Shown here piece after piece: positions 1-6,245 of a stretch of DNA of 15,431 nucleotides. This DNA comes from DASUBN01 sp964584665. Lineage in GTDB: Bacteria > Pseudomonadota > Gammaproteobacteria > Natronospirales > REEB76. Each line of letters begins with the position of its first letter. Position 1 is the first letter of the stretch. The position numbers and the translations under genes are program-made. Below the pieces are notes generated by a model, which was not told the origin of the DNA, did no database searches, and saw only the letters and a program-made list of their open reading frames with translations. The stretch is from positions 1-15,431 of the forward strand of contig CAZPAO010000045.1 in the NCBI GenBank assembly GCA_964584665.1. The letters run 5' to 3'.

Positions 1-182
1 GCGTCCTTGAGGGAGAAATAGAGGTGGCCCGAACCGGGCTGGGCCAGGTTGGAGATCTCGCCCTCGACCCACAGGAGCGGCAGACCGGCTTCCAGCAGGC
101 CGCGGACGGCGCGATTGAGGTCCGAGACGCTGAAAATCTTGCGGGCGGGGGCGAAAAGGTCCGCTTCGGGGGTGCTGGCCAT
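1..182 (-). CDS. xseA: Exodeoxyribonuclease VII large subunit, N-terminal part (runs off the window)
   Basis: This is the first 60 codons of a minus-strand gene whose remainder lies beyond position 1. The translation has a short leader, then IFSVSDLNRAVRGLLE at about residues 16-31, then LLWVEGEISNLAQP and SGHLYFSLKDA. This is the typical start of XseA, the N-terminal OB-fold that binds single-stranded DNA. XseA with XseB degrades single-stranded DNA in both directions and acts in DNA repair. The ATG at 180-182 is the natural start because the conserved sequence begins about 15 residues later. The gene is divergent from guaB, an arrangement I recall from other gammaproteobacteria. The nuclease domain is not in the window, so its integrity cannot be judged. 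Confidence 0.93.
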   Translation of the reverse strand, partial: MASTPEADLFAPARKIFSVSDLNRAVRGLLEAGLPLLWVEGEISNLAQPGSGHLYFSLKD

Positions 183-215
183 GACCCATGATAGCAAGGC
201 GGGGCGGGCGGGGAT

Positions 216-245
216 TTTACCCGGACTGGCCTGAGAGCTTATAAT
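216..245 (+). promoter_or_regulatory. Candidate sigma-70 promoter of guaB
   Basis: A perfect -10 hexamer TATAAT lies at 240-245. A -35-like TTTACC (four of six consensus positions) lies at 216-221, with an 18-base spacer. It sits in the 98-base gap between the divergent xseA and guaB starts. Transcription would begin near 252, giving a leader of about 30 bases before the guaB ATG at 281, which has GGAG at 272-275. No PurR-type operator was recognised. Confidence 0.62.
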
Positions 246-280
246 CCCGCGATTTACCGCCACGCAGCCCCGGAGCCCGC

Positions 281-1747
281 ATGCGCATCGTCCAGGAAGC
301 CCTCACCTTCGACGACGTCCTCCTCGTGCCTGCCTACTCGGACGTGCTGCCCCGCGACGTCAACCTCGCCACCCGCCTCACGCGACATATCACGCTCAAC
401 ATCCCGCTGGTCTCCGCCGCCATGGACACGGTGACCGAGGCGCGCCTCGCCATCAACCTGGCCCAGGAAGGCGGCATCGGCATCATCCACAAGAACATGA
501 CCGCCGACGAGCAGGCGCGTCAGGTGCGCATGGTCAAGAAGTTCGAGAGCGGCGTCATCAAGGACCCGTTCACGGTGACCCCCGGCACCACCATCGGCGA
601 GGTGATGAAGCTCACCCGTGCCCATGACATCTCCGGCGTGCCGGTGGTGGATGGCCAGCAGCTGGTCGGCATCGTCACGAGCCGCGACCTGCGTTTCGAG
701 ACCCGCCTGGACGAGCCGGTCTCCAAGATCATGACCGGCAAGGACCGCCTGGTGACGGTGCAGGAAGGCGCCGACAAGGAAGAGGTGCTGGCGAAGCTGC
801 ACAAGCACCGCATCGAGAAGGTGCTGGTGGTGGACGGCAAGTTCCAGCTGCGCGGCATGATCACCGTCAAGGACATCCAGAAGGCGAAGGACTATCCGCT
901 GGCCTGCAAGGACGAGCACGGCCGCCTGCGCGTGGGCGCGGCGGTGGGCACCGGCGCCGACACCGATGAGCGCGTCGCCGCGCTGGTGGAGGCCGGCGTG
1001 GATGTGATCGTGGTGGACACTTCCCACGGCCACAGCAAGGGCGTGCTGGACCGCGTGAAAGCGGTCAAGCAGAAGTACAAGGACCTGCAGGTCATCGGCG
1101 GCAACATCGTCACCGCCGAGGCGGCCAAGGCGCTGGTGGAGGCGGGCGCCGACGGCGTCAAGGTCGGCATCGGTCCCGGTTCCATCTGCACCACCCGCAT
1201 CGTGGCGGGCGTGGGCGTGCCGCAGATCTCCGCGGTCGCCAACGTGGCGGAGGCCCTCGCCAAGAGCGGCGTGCCGCTCATCGCTGACGGCGGCATCCGC
1301 TATTCCGGCGACGTGGCCAAGGCCATCGTGGCCGGCGCCTACTCGGTGATGATCGGCGGCATGTTCGCCGGCACCGAGGAAGCCCCGGGTGAGGTCGAGT
1401 TGTATCAAGGACGTTCATATAAGTCTTACCGCGGCATGGGTTCACTCGGCGCCATGTCCCAGAAGCAGGGTTCCGCCGATCGCTACTTCCAGGACCCGAC
1501 CGAGGAAGTGGAGAAGCTGGTACCGGAAGGCATCGAGGGTCGCGTGCCCTACAAGGGCTCCCTGGTGGCCATCGTGCACCAGCTCATGGGCGGACTGCGT
1601 TCCAGCATGGGCTACACCGGTTCCAAGGACATCGAGACCATGCGCACTCGGCCGCAGTTCGTGCGCATCACTGGCGCGGGCATGCGCGAGAGCCACGTCC
1701 ACGATGTGACCATCACCAAAGAAGCACCCAACTACCGCAGCGAATGA
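281..1747 (+). CDS. guaB: Inosine-5'-monophosphate dehydrogenase
   Basis: GuaB oxidises IMP to XMP with NAD+, the first and rate-limiting step from IMP to GMP. The 488 residues match the normal family length. The barrel starts with ALTFDDVLLVPAYSDVLP, followed by GGIGIIHKNM at 64-73. Two CBS domains occupy roughly 95-200. The catalytic loop GIGPGSICTTR carries the nucleophile Cys303, ADGGIR is at 335-340, and the mobile flap YRGMGSLGAMSQ carries the Arg401-Tyr402 pair that activates water. GGAG precedes the ATG by five bases, and a TATAAT promoter lies upstream. guaA follows after 50 bases, so the two are probably cotranscribed. Residues 374-381 are written in codons otherwise avoided in this gene. 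Identification is secure. Confidence 0.98.
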   Translation: MRIVQEALTFDDVLLVPAYSDVLPRDVNLATRLTRHITLNIPLVSAAMDTVTEARLAINLAQEGGIGIIHKNMTADEQARQVRMVKKFESGVIKDPFTVTPGTTIGEVMKLTRAHDISGVPVVDGQQLVGIVTSRDLRFETRLDEPVSKIMTGKDRLVTVQEGADKEEVLAKLHKHRIEKVLVVDGKFQLRGMITVKDIQKAKDYPLACKDEHGRLRVGAAVGTGADTDERVAALVEAGVDVIVVDTSHGHSKGVLDRVKAVKQKYKDLQVIGGNIVTAEAAKALVEAGADGVKVGIGPGSICTTRIVAGVGVPQISAVANVAEALAKSGVPLIADGGIRYSGDVAKAIVAGAYSVMIGGMFAGTEEAPGEVELYQGRSYKSYRGMGSLGAMSQKQGSADRYFQDPTEEVEKLVPEGIEGRVPYKGSLVAIVHQLMGGLRSSMGYTGSKDIETMRTRPQFVRITGAGMRESHVHDVTITKEAPNYRSE

Positions 1748-1751
1748 CGAG

Positions 1752-1774
1752 AGAAGGCCGCCCAGCGGCCTTCT
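1752..1774 (+). terminator. Short perfect hairpin between guaB and guaA, weak terminator or attenuator
   Basis: A 10-bp perfect stem, AGAAGGCCGC with its complement, closes a 3-base CCA loop (1752-1761 and 1765-1774). Only a short T-poor tract (TTGCTAT) follows. This could let part of the transcription stop after guaB while the rest reads into guaA. It could also be an mRNA-stabilising or processing hairpin. The guaA ribosome binding site AGGAAAG at 1789-1795 lies downstream and outside the stem. Confidence 0.45.
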
Positions 1775-1797
1775 TGCTATAGGGAGACAGGAAAGAG

Positions 1798-3372
1798 ATG
1801 AGCCAGCACGACATCCATGCCGACCGTATCCTGATACTGGACTTCGGTTCCCAATGGACCCAGCTGATCGCGCGCCGGGTGCGCGAGATCGGCGTGTTCT
1901 GCGAAGTGCGCATGCCGGACATCAGCGCCGCCGCGCTCGCGGAGTTCAAGCCCAAGGGCGTGATCCTCTCTGGCGGCCCGGAATCGGTGGTGGGCGACGC
2001 GACCCCCAAGACCTCCAAGGCCGTGTTCGAGCAGGGCGTGCCGGTGCTCGGCATCTGCTACGGGATGCAGGACATGGCGGCCCAGCTCGGCGGCAAGGTG
2101 CTGCCGGGTACCCATAGGGAATTCGGCGTTGAGATGATGACCGTGTCGGCCCCCTCGCGCCTGCTGGACGGCATCAGTGACGGCAGCCGTGACGGCAAGC
2201 CGCTGCTGGAAGTGATGATGAACCACGGGGATTCCGTGACCGAGTTGCCCACGGGTTTCGTGCGCACCGGCCTCTCCCAGGACGCTTCCTGCGCTGCCAT
2301 CACCGATGAGGCGCGCCGCTTCTACGGCGTGCAGTTCCACCCGGAGGTGACCCAGACCCTGCAGGGCGGTGCGATCCTCTCCCGCTTCGTGCTGGAGATC
2401 TGCGGCTGCAAGGCCCTGTGGAACCCGAGCAGCATCATCGAGGACCGCATCGCCGCCGTGCGCGCCCAGGTCGGCCAGGACCATGTGCTGCTGGGCCTCT
2501 CGGGCGGCGTGGATTCCTCGGTGGTGGCGGCCCTGCTGCATCGCGCCATCGGCAAGCAGCTCACCTGCGTGTTCGTGGATACGGGACTCTTGCGCCTGCG
2601 CGAGGGCGATCAGGTGATGGAGACCTTCGCCCGGCACATGGGCGTGAAGGTCATCCGCGTGGACGCGGAGAGCCGCTTCCTGGCGGCCCTCGCCGGGGTC
2701 ACGGACCCGGAGATGAAGCGCAAGGCCATCGGCAAGCTGTTCGTGGAGATCTTCGAGGAGGAATCCGAGAAGATCAAGGACGCCAAGTGGCTGGCCCAGG
2801 GCACCATCTACCCGGACGTGATCGAGTCCGCCGCGGCCAGCGGCAAGGCCCACGTCATCAAGTCGCATCACAATGTCGGTGGCCTGCCGGCCCACATGCG
2901 ACTGAAACTCGTCGAACCCCTGCGGGAGCTGTTCAAGGACGAGGTGCGCAAGATCGGCGTGGAGCTGGGTCTGCCCCAGGAGATGGTCTACCGGCATCCC
3001 TTCCCGGGCCCGGGCCTGGGTGTGCGCATCCTCGGGGAGGTGCGCAAGGAATTCGCCGACCTGCTGCGCAAGGCCGACCACATATATATAGAGGAACTGC
3101 GCAAGGCGGGCCTGTATGACAAGGTCAGCCAGGCTTTCGCCGTATTCCTGCCGGTGCGGTCCGTAGGGGTGCAGGGGGACGGTCGCCGTTACGACTACGT
3201 GGTGGCGTTGCGGGCGGTGGAGACCATCGACTTCATGTCGGCCCGCTGGGCCCATCTGCCCTATGAGTTCCTGGACCGTGTCTCGCGGCGCATCATCAAC
3301 GAGACCGCGGGCATATCGCGGGTGGTCTACGACATCTCCGGCAAGCCGCCGGCTACCATAGAATGGGAATAG
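1798..3372 (+). CDS. guaA: GMP synthase (glutamine-hydrolysing)
   Basis: GuaA aminates XMP to GMP using ATP and glutamine, completing the branch begun by GuaB. Its 524 residues are full length. The N-terminal glutamine amidotransferase shows GICYGMQ with nucleophile Cys87 and VQFHPEV with His181 and Glu183. The ATP pyrophosphatase domain begins with the PP-loop SGGVDSS at 235-241. The C-terminal dimerisation domain ends with the family signature PPATIEWE. AGGAAAG sits three bases upstream of the ATG, a close but usable spacing. An AraC-type gene starts nine bases after the stop. Codons for Ile429-Tyr430-Ile431 are ATA-TAT-ATA, a rare-codon patch in a GC-rich gene. Identification is secure. 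Confidence 0.98.
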   Translation: MSQHDIHADRILILDFGSQWTQLIARRVREIGVFCEVRMPDISAAALAEFKPKGVILSGGPESVVGDATPKTSKAVFEQGVPVLGICYGMQDMAAQLGGKVLPGTHREFGVEMMTVSAPSRLLDGISDGSRDGKPLLEVMMNHGDSVTELPTGFVRTGLSQDASCAAITDEARRFYGVQFHPEVTQTLQGGAILSRFVLEICGCKALWNPSSIIEDRIAAVRAQVGQDHVLLGLSGGVDSSVVAALLHRAIGKQLTCVFVDTGLLRLREGDQVMETFARHMGVKVIRVDAESRFLAALAGVTDPEMKRKAIGKLFVEIFEEESEKIKDAKWLAQGTIYPDVIESAAASGKAHVIKSHHNVGGLPAHMRLKLVEPLRELFKDEVRKIGVELGLPQEMVYRHPFPGPGLGVRILGEVRKEFADLLRKADHIYIEELRKAGLYDKVSQAFAVFLPVRSVGVQGDGRRYDYVVALRAVETIDFMSARWAHLPYEFLDRVSRRIINETAGISRVVYDISGKPPATIEWE

Positions 3373-3381
3373 GCTAGCGGG

Positions 3382-4335
3382 ATGGACGCTCTATCCGAAG
3401 TGCTGGGCGCGATCCAACTCGACGGCGCCGTGTATCTCGATGCGGAATTCACTGCGCCCTGGTGCGTGGAGGCACAATATGGCCTGCCCAAGGAGACCCA
3501 GCTCCTGGCAGGCGCCGATCACATCGCTTTCTTCCATTTCCTGATGGCAGGTGGCTGCAAGGCCCGGCTCGCAGAGGGCGGGGAGACACTGGAGTTGCAG
3601 GCCGGAGATTTCGTGCTCTTCCCGCACGACCATCGGCATCTCCTAGGCAGTGACCTCAAGCTACCGCCGGTGGTCGCCGACGACCTGCCACGCAAGGCTT
3701 ATAGCGATTCATATCTCATACAGCACGGCGGCGGCGGCGAGGCCACGCACTTCGTCTGCGGTTATCTCGCCTGCGACCGGCGCATCAGCCAATCCCTGTT
3801 CAACTCCCTGCCGCAGATGCTGCGCATACCCATCGGCAGGGATCCCGGCATGGCCTGGCTCCTGGAACTGCTGCGGGTGGGCGTGAGCGAATCCCAGGCA
3901 GAACGCCCGGGGGCCCGCTCATTGCTGGCCAAGCTCTCTGAATTGATCTTCGTGGAGGCGATGCGCCGCCACGCGGCGACATTGCCGGAGGAGCAGCGCG
4001 GCTGGCTGGCGGGTCTGCGAGACCCTCACGTGGGCAAGGCGCTCGCGCTGTTGCATTCGGATACGGCGCGCGCCTGGACCGTGGATGAGCTGGCACGGGA
4101 GGTGGCGCTCTCGCGTTCGGCCCTGGGGCAGCGTTTCACCGATCTCATCGGCGAACCACCCATGCAATACCTCACCCGTTGGCGGTTGGCCTTGGCGGCC
4201 CGGGCCCTGCGCTCGGGCCCCGAATCGATCGGCCGCATCGCGGAACGCTTCGGTTACGAATCCGAAGCGGCTTTCAACCGGGCTTTCAAGCGCGAGTTCG
4301 GCAGTCCGCCTGCATCCTGGCGCCGGCAGGCCTAG
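3382..4335 (+). CDS. AraC-family transcriptional regulator with N-terminal cupin domain
   Basis: The 317-residue protein has an N-terminal cupin-like ligand domain of the type common in AraC regulators (about 1-205; ELQAGDFVLFPHDHRH at 71-86 is a cupin-type motif with histidines). Its C-terminal AraC/XylS DNA-binding domain spans about 215-315. That domain holds two helix-turn-helix units, VDELAREVALSRSALGQRF at 234-252 and SIGRIAERFGYESEAAFNRA at 282-301, the latter being the usual AraC signature. The ligand is unknown. The gene starts nine bases after guaA with no recognisable strong ribosome binding site, so it may rely on read-through and coupling from guaA. Its stop overlaps the stop of the convergent tautomerase gene within the four bases CTAG (4332-4335). 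It may regulate the adjacent minus-strand accessory genes; this is inferred from position only. Confidence 0.9.
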   Translation: MDALSEVLGAIQLDGAVYLDAEFTAPWCVEAQYGLPKETQLLAGADHIAFFHFLMAGGCKARLAEGGETLELQAGDFVLFPHDHRHLLGSDLKLPPVVADDLPRKAYSDSYLIQHGGGGEATHFVCGYLACDRRISQSLFNSLPQMLRIPIGRDPGMAWLLELLRVGVSESQAERPGARSLLAKLSELIFVEAMRRHAATLPEEQRGWLAGLRDPHVGKALALLHSDTARAWTVDELAREVALSRSALGQRFTDLIGEPPMQYLTRWRLALAARALRSGPESIGRIAERFGYESEAAFNRAFKREFGSPPASWRRQA

Positions 4336-4550
4336 CGCCGGCCGCCCAGCGCCTTCACGTTCTCTGCGGTGAGCGACTGCCCGCCGATGGCCCAGTCGCC
4401 GCTCCGGATCTCCTCGATGACGACCCAGGTCACGGCCCGCAGGCTCTCGCCTTCGATCGCCACCATTGCATCGGTGAGCCGGGCGGTGATCCGTTTCTTC
4501 TCCTCGTCGGAGAACACTCCGGCGATGACTTTGACGTTGATGAGCAGCAT
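4332..4550 (-). CDS. 4-oxalocrotonate-tautomerase-like small protein lacking catalytic Pro1
   Basis: The 72-residue protein has the length and pattern of the tautomerase superfamily: N-terminal strand LLINVKVIAGVF, helix DEEKKRITARLTDAMVAIEG, then LRAVTWVVIEEI and GDWAIGGQSLTAENVKAL. Members normally begin Met-Pro, and the processed N-terminal proline is the general base. Here the second codon is CTG (Leu), one transition away from CCG (Pro). No alternative in-frame start would give Met-Pro. The protein is therefore either non-catalytic, changed in activity, or recently inactivated. Its ATG shares one base with the stop of the upstream methyltransferase gene (TGATG), so the two are probably translationally coupled. 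The substrate cannot be inferred. Confidence 0.82.
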   Translation of the reverse strand: MLLINVKVIAGVFSDEEKKRITARLTDAMVAIEGESLRAVTWVVIEEIRSGDWAIGGQSLTAENVKALGGRR

Positions 4551-5284
4551 CAGCTTGCCTTGCGCTTGGGGAACGGCAGCAGCGCGGGCGTGCTGCGATG
4601 GTAACGGTCATAGGCCGCGCCGAGCGCCTGCCGGGTGTTCCGCTCCTCCAGCCAGATGCCGACGAAGATGTAGGCCGTCGCGCCGATGTTGAAGAGCAAG
4701 TGGCCGTAGCTCATCGCGGGGACGAACCAGAGGCCCATCAGTATCCCCAGCATGATGGGATGACGTATCACCCGGTACAGCGCCACCTGCACGAAAGGCA
4801 CCGGCGTATAGGGCTGGTTCCGGAGCTGCAGGTAGACCTGGCGCAGGCCGAACAGGTCGAAATGGTTGATCATGAAGGTGGAAGCGAGCAGCAGGGCCCA
4901 ACCAAGCCAGGACAACCCGTGCAGCAGGTACTGCAGGGCGGGGGATTCGACGTTCCAGACCTCGCCGGCGATGGGCTGCCATTGCCAGCACAAGATGGCC
5001 GTGACGATGGCGGTGGCGAGCATGTAGGTGGCTCGCTCGACCGGCTTCGGCACCATTCGCGTCCACCAGGCCTTGAAGCTGGGGCGCGCCATGACACTGT
5101 GCTGCAGGCCGAATAGGGCGAGGAGCAAGAGGTCCACCACAGCCGCCTGCAGTGGAGCACTCACGGCCGGGGAATCCACGATCTTGGGCACCCACAGGTC
5201 GCCGACGAAGAGGATCAGGTAGGCCAGTGCCAGGACACCCAGGAAGTAGGTGATGACGCCATAAAGTAAAGCGAGGATGCGCAT
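4550..5284 (-). CDS. mddA: Membrane methyltransferase of the NnrU/isoprenylcysteine-methyltransferase fold, resembling methanethiol S-methyltransferase MddA
   Basis: The 244-residue integral membrane protein has about five to six hydrophobic segments (roughly 6-29, 45-64, 86-102, 120-138, 174-190, 195-212). Landmarks are ALFGLQHSVMARPSFKAWW at 56-74, VPKPVERATY at 78-87, INHFDLFGLRQV at 139-150, the SAM-associated RHPIMLG at 174-180 and WLEERN at 211-216. From memory, this set and the length fit MddA, which methylates methanethiol to dimethyl sulfide using S-adenosylmethionine. The broader family label NnrU/ICMT is the safe fallback. The start is supported by AGGAG upstream of the ATG at 5282-5284. 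It overlaps the tautomerase gene by one base. A short peptide reading frame ends 17 bases upstream. The substrate assignment rests on recalled similarity and needs alignment. Confidence 0.68.
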   Translation of the reverse strand: MRILALLYGVITYFLGVLALAYLILFVGDLWVPKIVDSPAVSAPLQAAVVDLLLLALFGLQHSVMARPSFKAWWTRMVPKPVERATYMLATAIVTAILCWQWQPIAGEVWNVESPALQYLLHGLSWLGWALLLASTFMINHFDLFGLRQVYLQLRNQPYTPVPFVQVALYRVIRHPIMLGILMGLWFVPAMSYGHLLFNIGATAYIFVGIWLEERNTRQALGAAYDRYHRSTPALLPFPKRKAS

Positions 5285-5301
5285 GGAAGGTCTCCTGAGA
5301 T

Positions 5302-5424
5302 TCAGATGCTGCCGCAGGTCTTGGCCAGCCCGGATGTCAGGCAGTATCCAGTGGCGCGACGCCGCTGTAATTGCCTCAAGCGCCGCCAGAGTTGATTGAT
5401 GCGCCGTGTCGAGGTGATCACCAT
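5302..5424 (-). CDS. Possible 40-residue basic peptide upstream of the MddA-like gene
   Basis: No family is recognised. The frame has an unusually good ribosome binding site for its size: AGGGAG at 5432-5437 (minus) with seven bases before the ATG at 5422-5424. The predicted peptide has eight arginines, one lysine and no acidic residue, an Arg-rich amphipathic stretch INQLWRRLRQLQRRR at 9-23, and two cysteines (28 and 37). It ends 17 bases before the methyltransferase start, so it could be a leader peptide or a small membrane-active peptide. The codon frame is also open upstream without a better start. GC-rich DNA yields many such frames by chance, so this is a candidate only. A diverged copy of its central part lies 201 bases away in the same frame. 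Confidence 0.35.
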   Translation of the reverse strand: MVITSTRRINQLWRRLRQLQRRRATGYCLTSGLAKTCGSI

Positions 5425-5596
5425 GCGGACTCTCCCTCTACAGGGGCGCGGATAGAAAAATCGCCATGGCGGAGCAGGGGTGGTGACCCCGCCATGGCGA
5501 TGCAAGCCCGGGTATGCCCGGCTCTGCAAACTTGGTGTGGATGAGTATCCCGTGCCTGGGGGCAGCTGTAATTGCCCTATCCACCGGCAGAATTGA
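5344..5596. repeat. Two diverged copies of a 52-base sequence, 201 bases apart
   Basis: Positions 5344-5395 and 5545-5596 align without gaps at an offset of 201. About 38 of 52 positions are identical by hand count, including GTATCC at the start, an identical 12-base core GCTGTAATTGCC (5364-5375 and 5565-5576), CAGA and a final TTGA. The terminator hairpin 5456-5501 lies between them. The offset is a multiple of three. On the minus strand both copies encode QLQ followed by TGY in one frame. This may be an old duplication in the intergenic segment between the DUF4242 and methyltransferase genes, or a degenerate dispersed repeat. Confidence 0.6.
5456..5501 (-). terminator. Strong intrinsic terminator downstream of the DUF4242 pair
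   Basis: On the minus strand, a perfect 13-bp stem (arms 5489-5501 and 5460-5472, ATCGCCATGGCGG and its complement) closes a 16-base loop that can itself pair GGT with ACC. TTTTT (5456-5460) follows at once. This is a textbook rho-independent terminator for the transcript carrying the two DUF4242 genes. It lies only about 30 bases before the candidate peptide start. Expression of the peptide, methyltransferase and tautomerase therefore needs read-through or a promoter overlapping this structure. Confidence 0.8.
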
Positions 5597-5655
5597 CCAG
5601 GGCTCCACTCTTGCCCTTTTTGCGACCAATCCCGGTGTGCGATCGCATGCGCATC

Positions 5656-5928
5656 TCAGCAATAGAAATTGGGGTCCGGCACCATCACTTCCGTGATCTG
5701 CTGGATCGGCAGGCCGTTCATCGATGCCACGCGCTGGATAGCCTCCGGCGAAGGCGCGTCATAGATGCAGAAGCTCTTCTTCTTGTCGAGGCTCATGTAG
5801 GCATGCAGCCAGGTGACCTGGCTGGCGTTGTGACTGCCCGTCACGACCCGGCAGATCTTGGACCCCTCGTCTTCGAGCGAGAGATTGAGTCCGGAGCCAA
5901 AATCATGCTGCACGATGTAGCGGGGCAT
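5656..5928 (-). CDS. DUF4242 family protein (SCO4226-like), downstream copy
   Basis: This 90-residue protein begins MPRYIVQHDFG and contains VTWLHAYMSLDKKKSFCIYD at 38-57, then APSPEAIQRVAS and LPIQQITEV, ending DPNFYC. This is the DUF4242 pattern. The family is best known from the Streptomyces nickel-binding protein SCO4226, but the biological role is generally unknown. About 50 of 90 positions are identical to the neighbouring copy at 5959-6237, without gaps, so the pair arose by tandem duplication. It starts 30 bases after the upstream copy, and CAAGGAA lies just before the start region. It ends in Cys-stop, whereas the other copy ends in FYRPA. The same frame stays open for about 118 codons after its TGA. 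Confidence 0.85.
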   Translation of the reverse strand: MPRYIVQHDFGSGLNLSLEDEGSKICRVVTGSHNASQVTWLHAYMSLDKKKSFCIYDAPSPEAIQRVASMNGLPIQQITEVMVPDPNFYC

Positions 5929-5958
5929 GGGTCAGTTCCTTGCGGGCCCTGTCAGGGC

Positions 5959-6237
5959 TCAAGCCGGCCGGTAGAAGTAGGGGTCGAGCACGCGTACTTC
6001 AGTGATGTGGTTCACCGGCAGGCTGTTCTTCGCTGCGACCCGGCGGATGGCTTCCGGATTCGGGCCATCGTAGATGCAGAAGCTCTTCTTGTTGTCGGTG
6101 CTGAAGTAGGAGTGGATCCAGGTCACGCCATCAGAGGCATTGGTGTCCACTACAGCGCGGCAGGCACGAGCGCCATCTTCATTGATCGGCATGTGCAGGC
6201 CGGGGCCGAAATCGCGTTCCACGATATAGCGGGGCAT
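5959..6237 (-). CDS. DUF4242 family protein (SCO4226-like), upstream copy
   Basis: This 92-residue paralogue of the following gene carries the same landmarks: MPRYIVERDFG, VTWIHSYFSTDNKKSFCIYD at 38-57, PNPEAIRRVA, LPVNHITEV and DPYFY near the end. It lies 87 bases after the LuxR-type regulator gene on the same strand, so cotranscription is likely. The leader can fold so that the ribosome binding site AAGGAAA (minus, 6243-6249) lies partly in a stem (see 6246-6287). The histidine, cysteine and acidic residues conserved between copies are candidates for metal or substrate binding, but no residue can be assigned from sequence alone. The link to the neighbouring regulator is inferred from position. 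Confidence 0.86.
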   Translation of the reverse strand: MPRYIVERDFGPGLHMPINEDGARACRAVVDTNASDGVTWIHSYFSTDNKKSFCIYDGPNPEAIRRVAAKNSLPVNHITEVRVLDPYFYRPA

Positions 6238-6245
6238 GGGCGTTT

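Noticed and set aside
254..1408. Long minus-strand frame opposite guaB
   Set aside because: Its His/Ala/Asp-rich, low-complexity translation is the usual mirror of a GC-rich gene. guaB on the plus strand is secure over its whole length.
1777..3255. Long minus-strand frame opposite guaA
   Set aside because: The same mirror effect; guaA is intact with all motifs, and the opposite frame has no recognisable domain.
5656..5658. TGA of the DUF4242 gene as a selenocysteine codon (Cys-Sec ending)
   Set aside because: The following hairpins are too far away or are an intrinsic terminator, no SECIS-like element is placed after the codon, and the family normally ends here.
5438..5662. 74-codon minus-strand frame between DUF4242 and the terminator
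   Set aside because: It overlaps the DUF4242 stop, includes the terminator hairpin and has no family match or good ribosome binding site.
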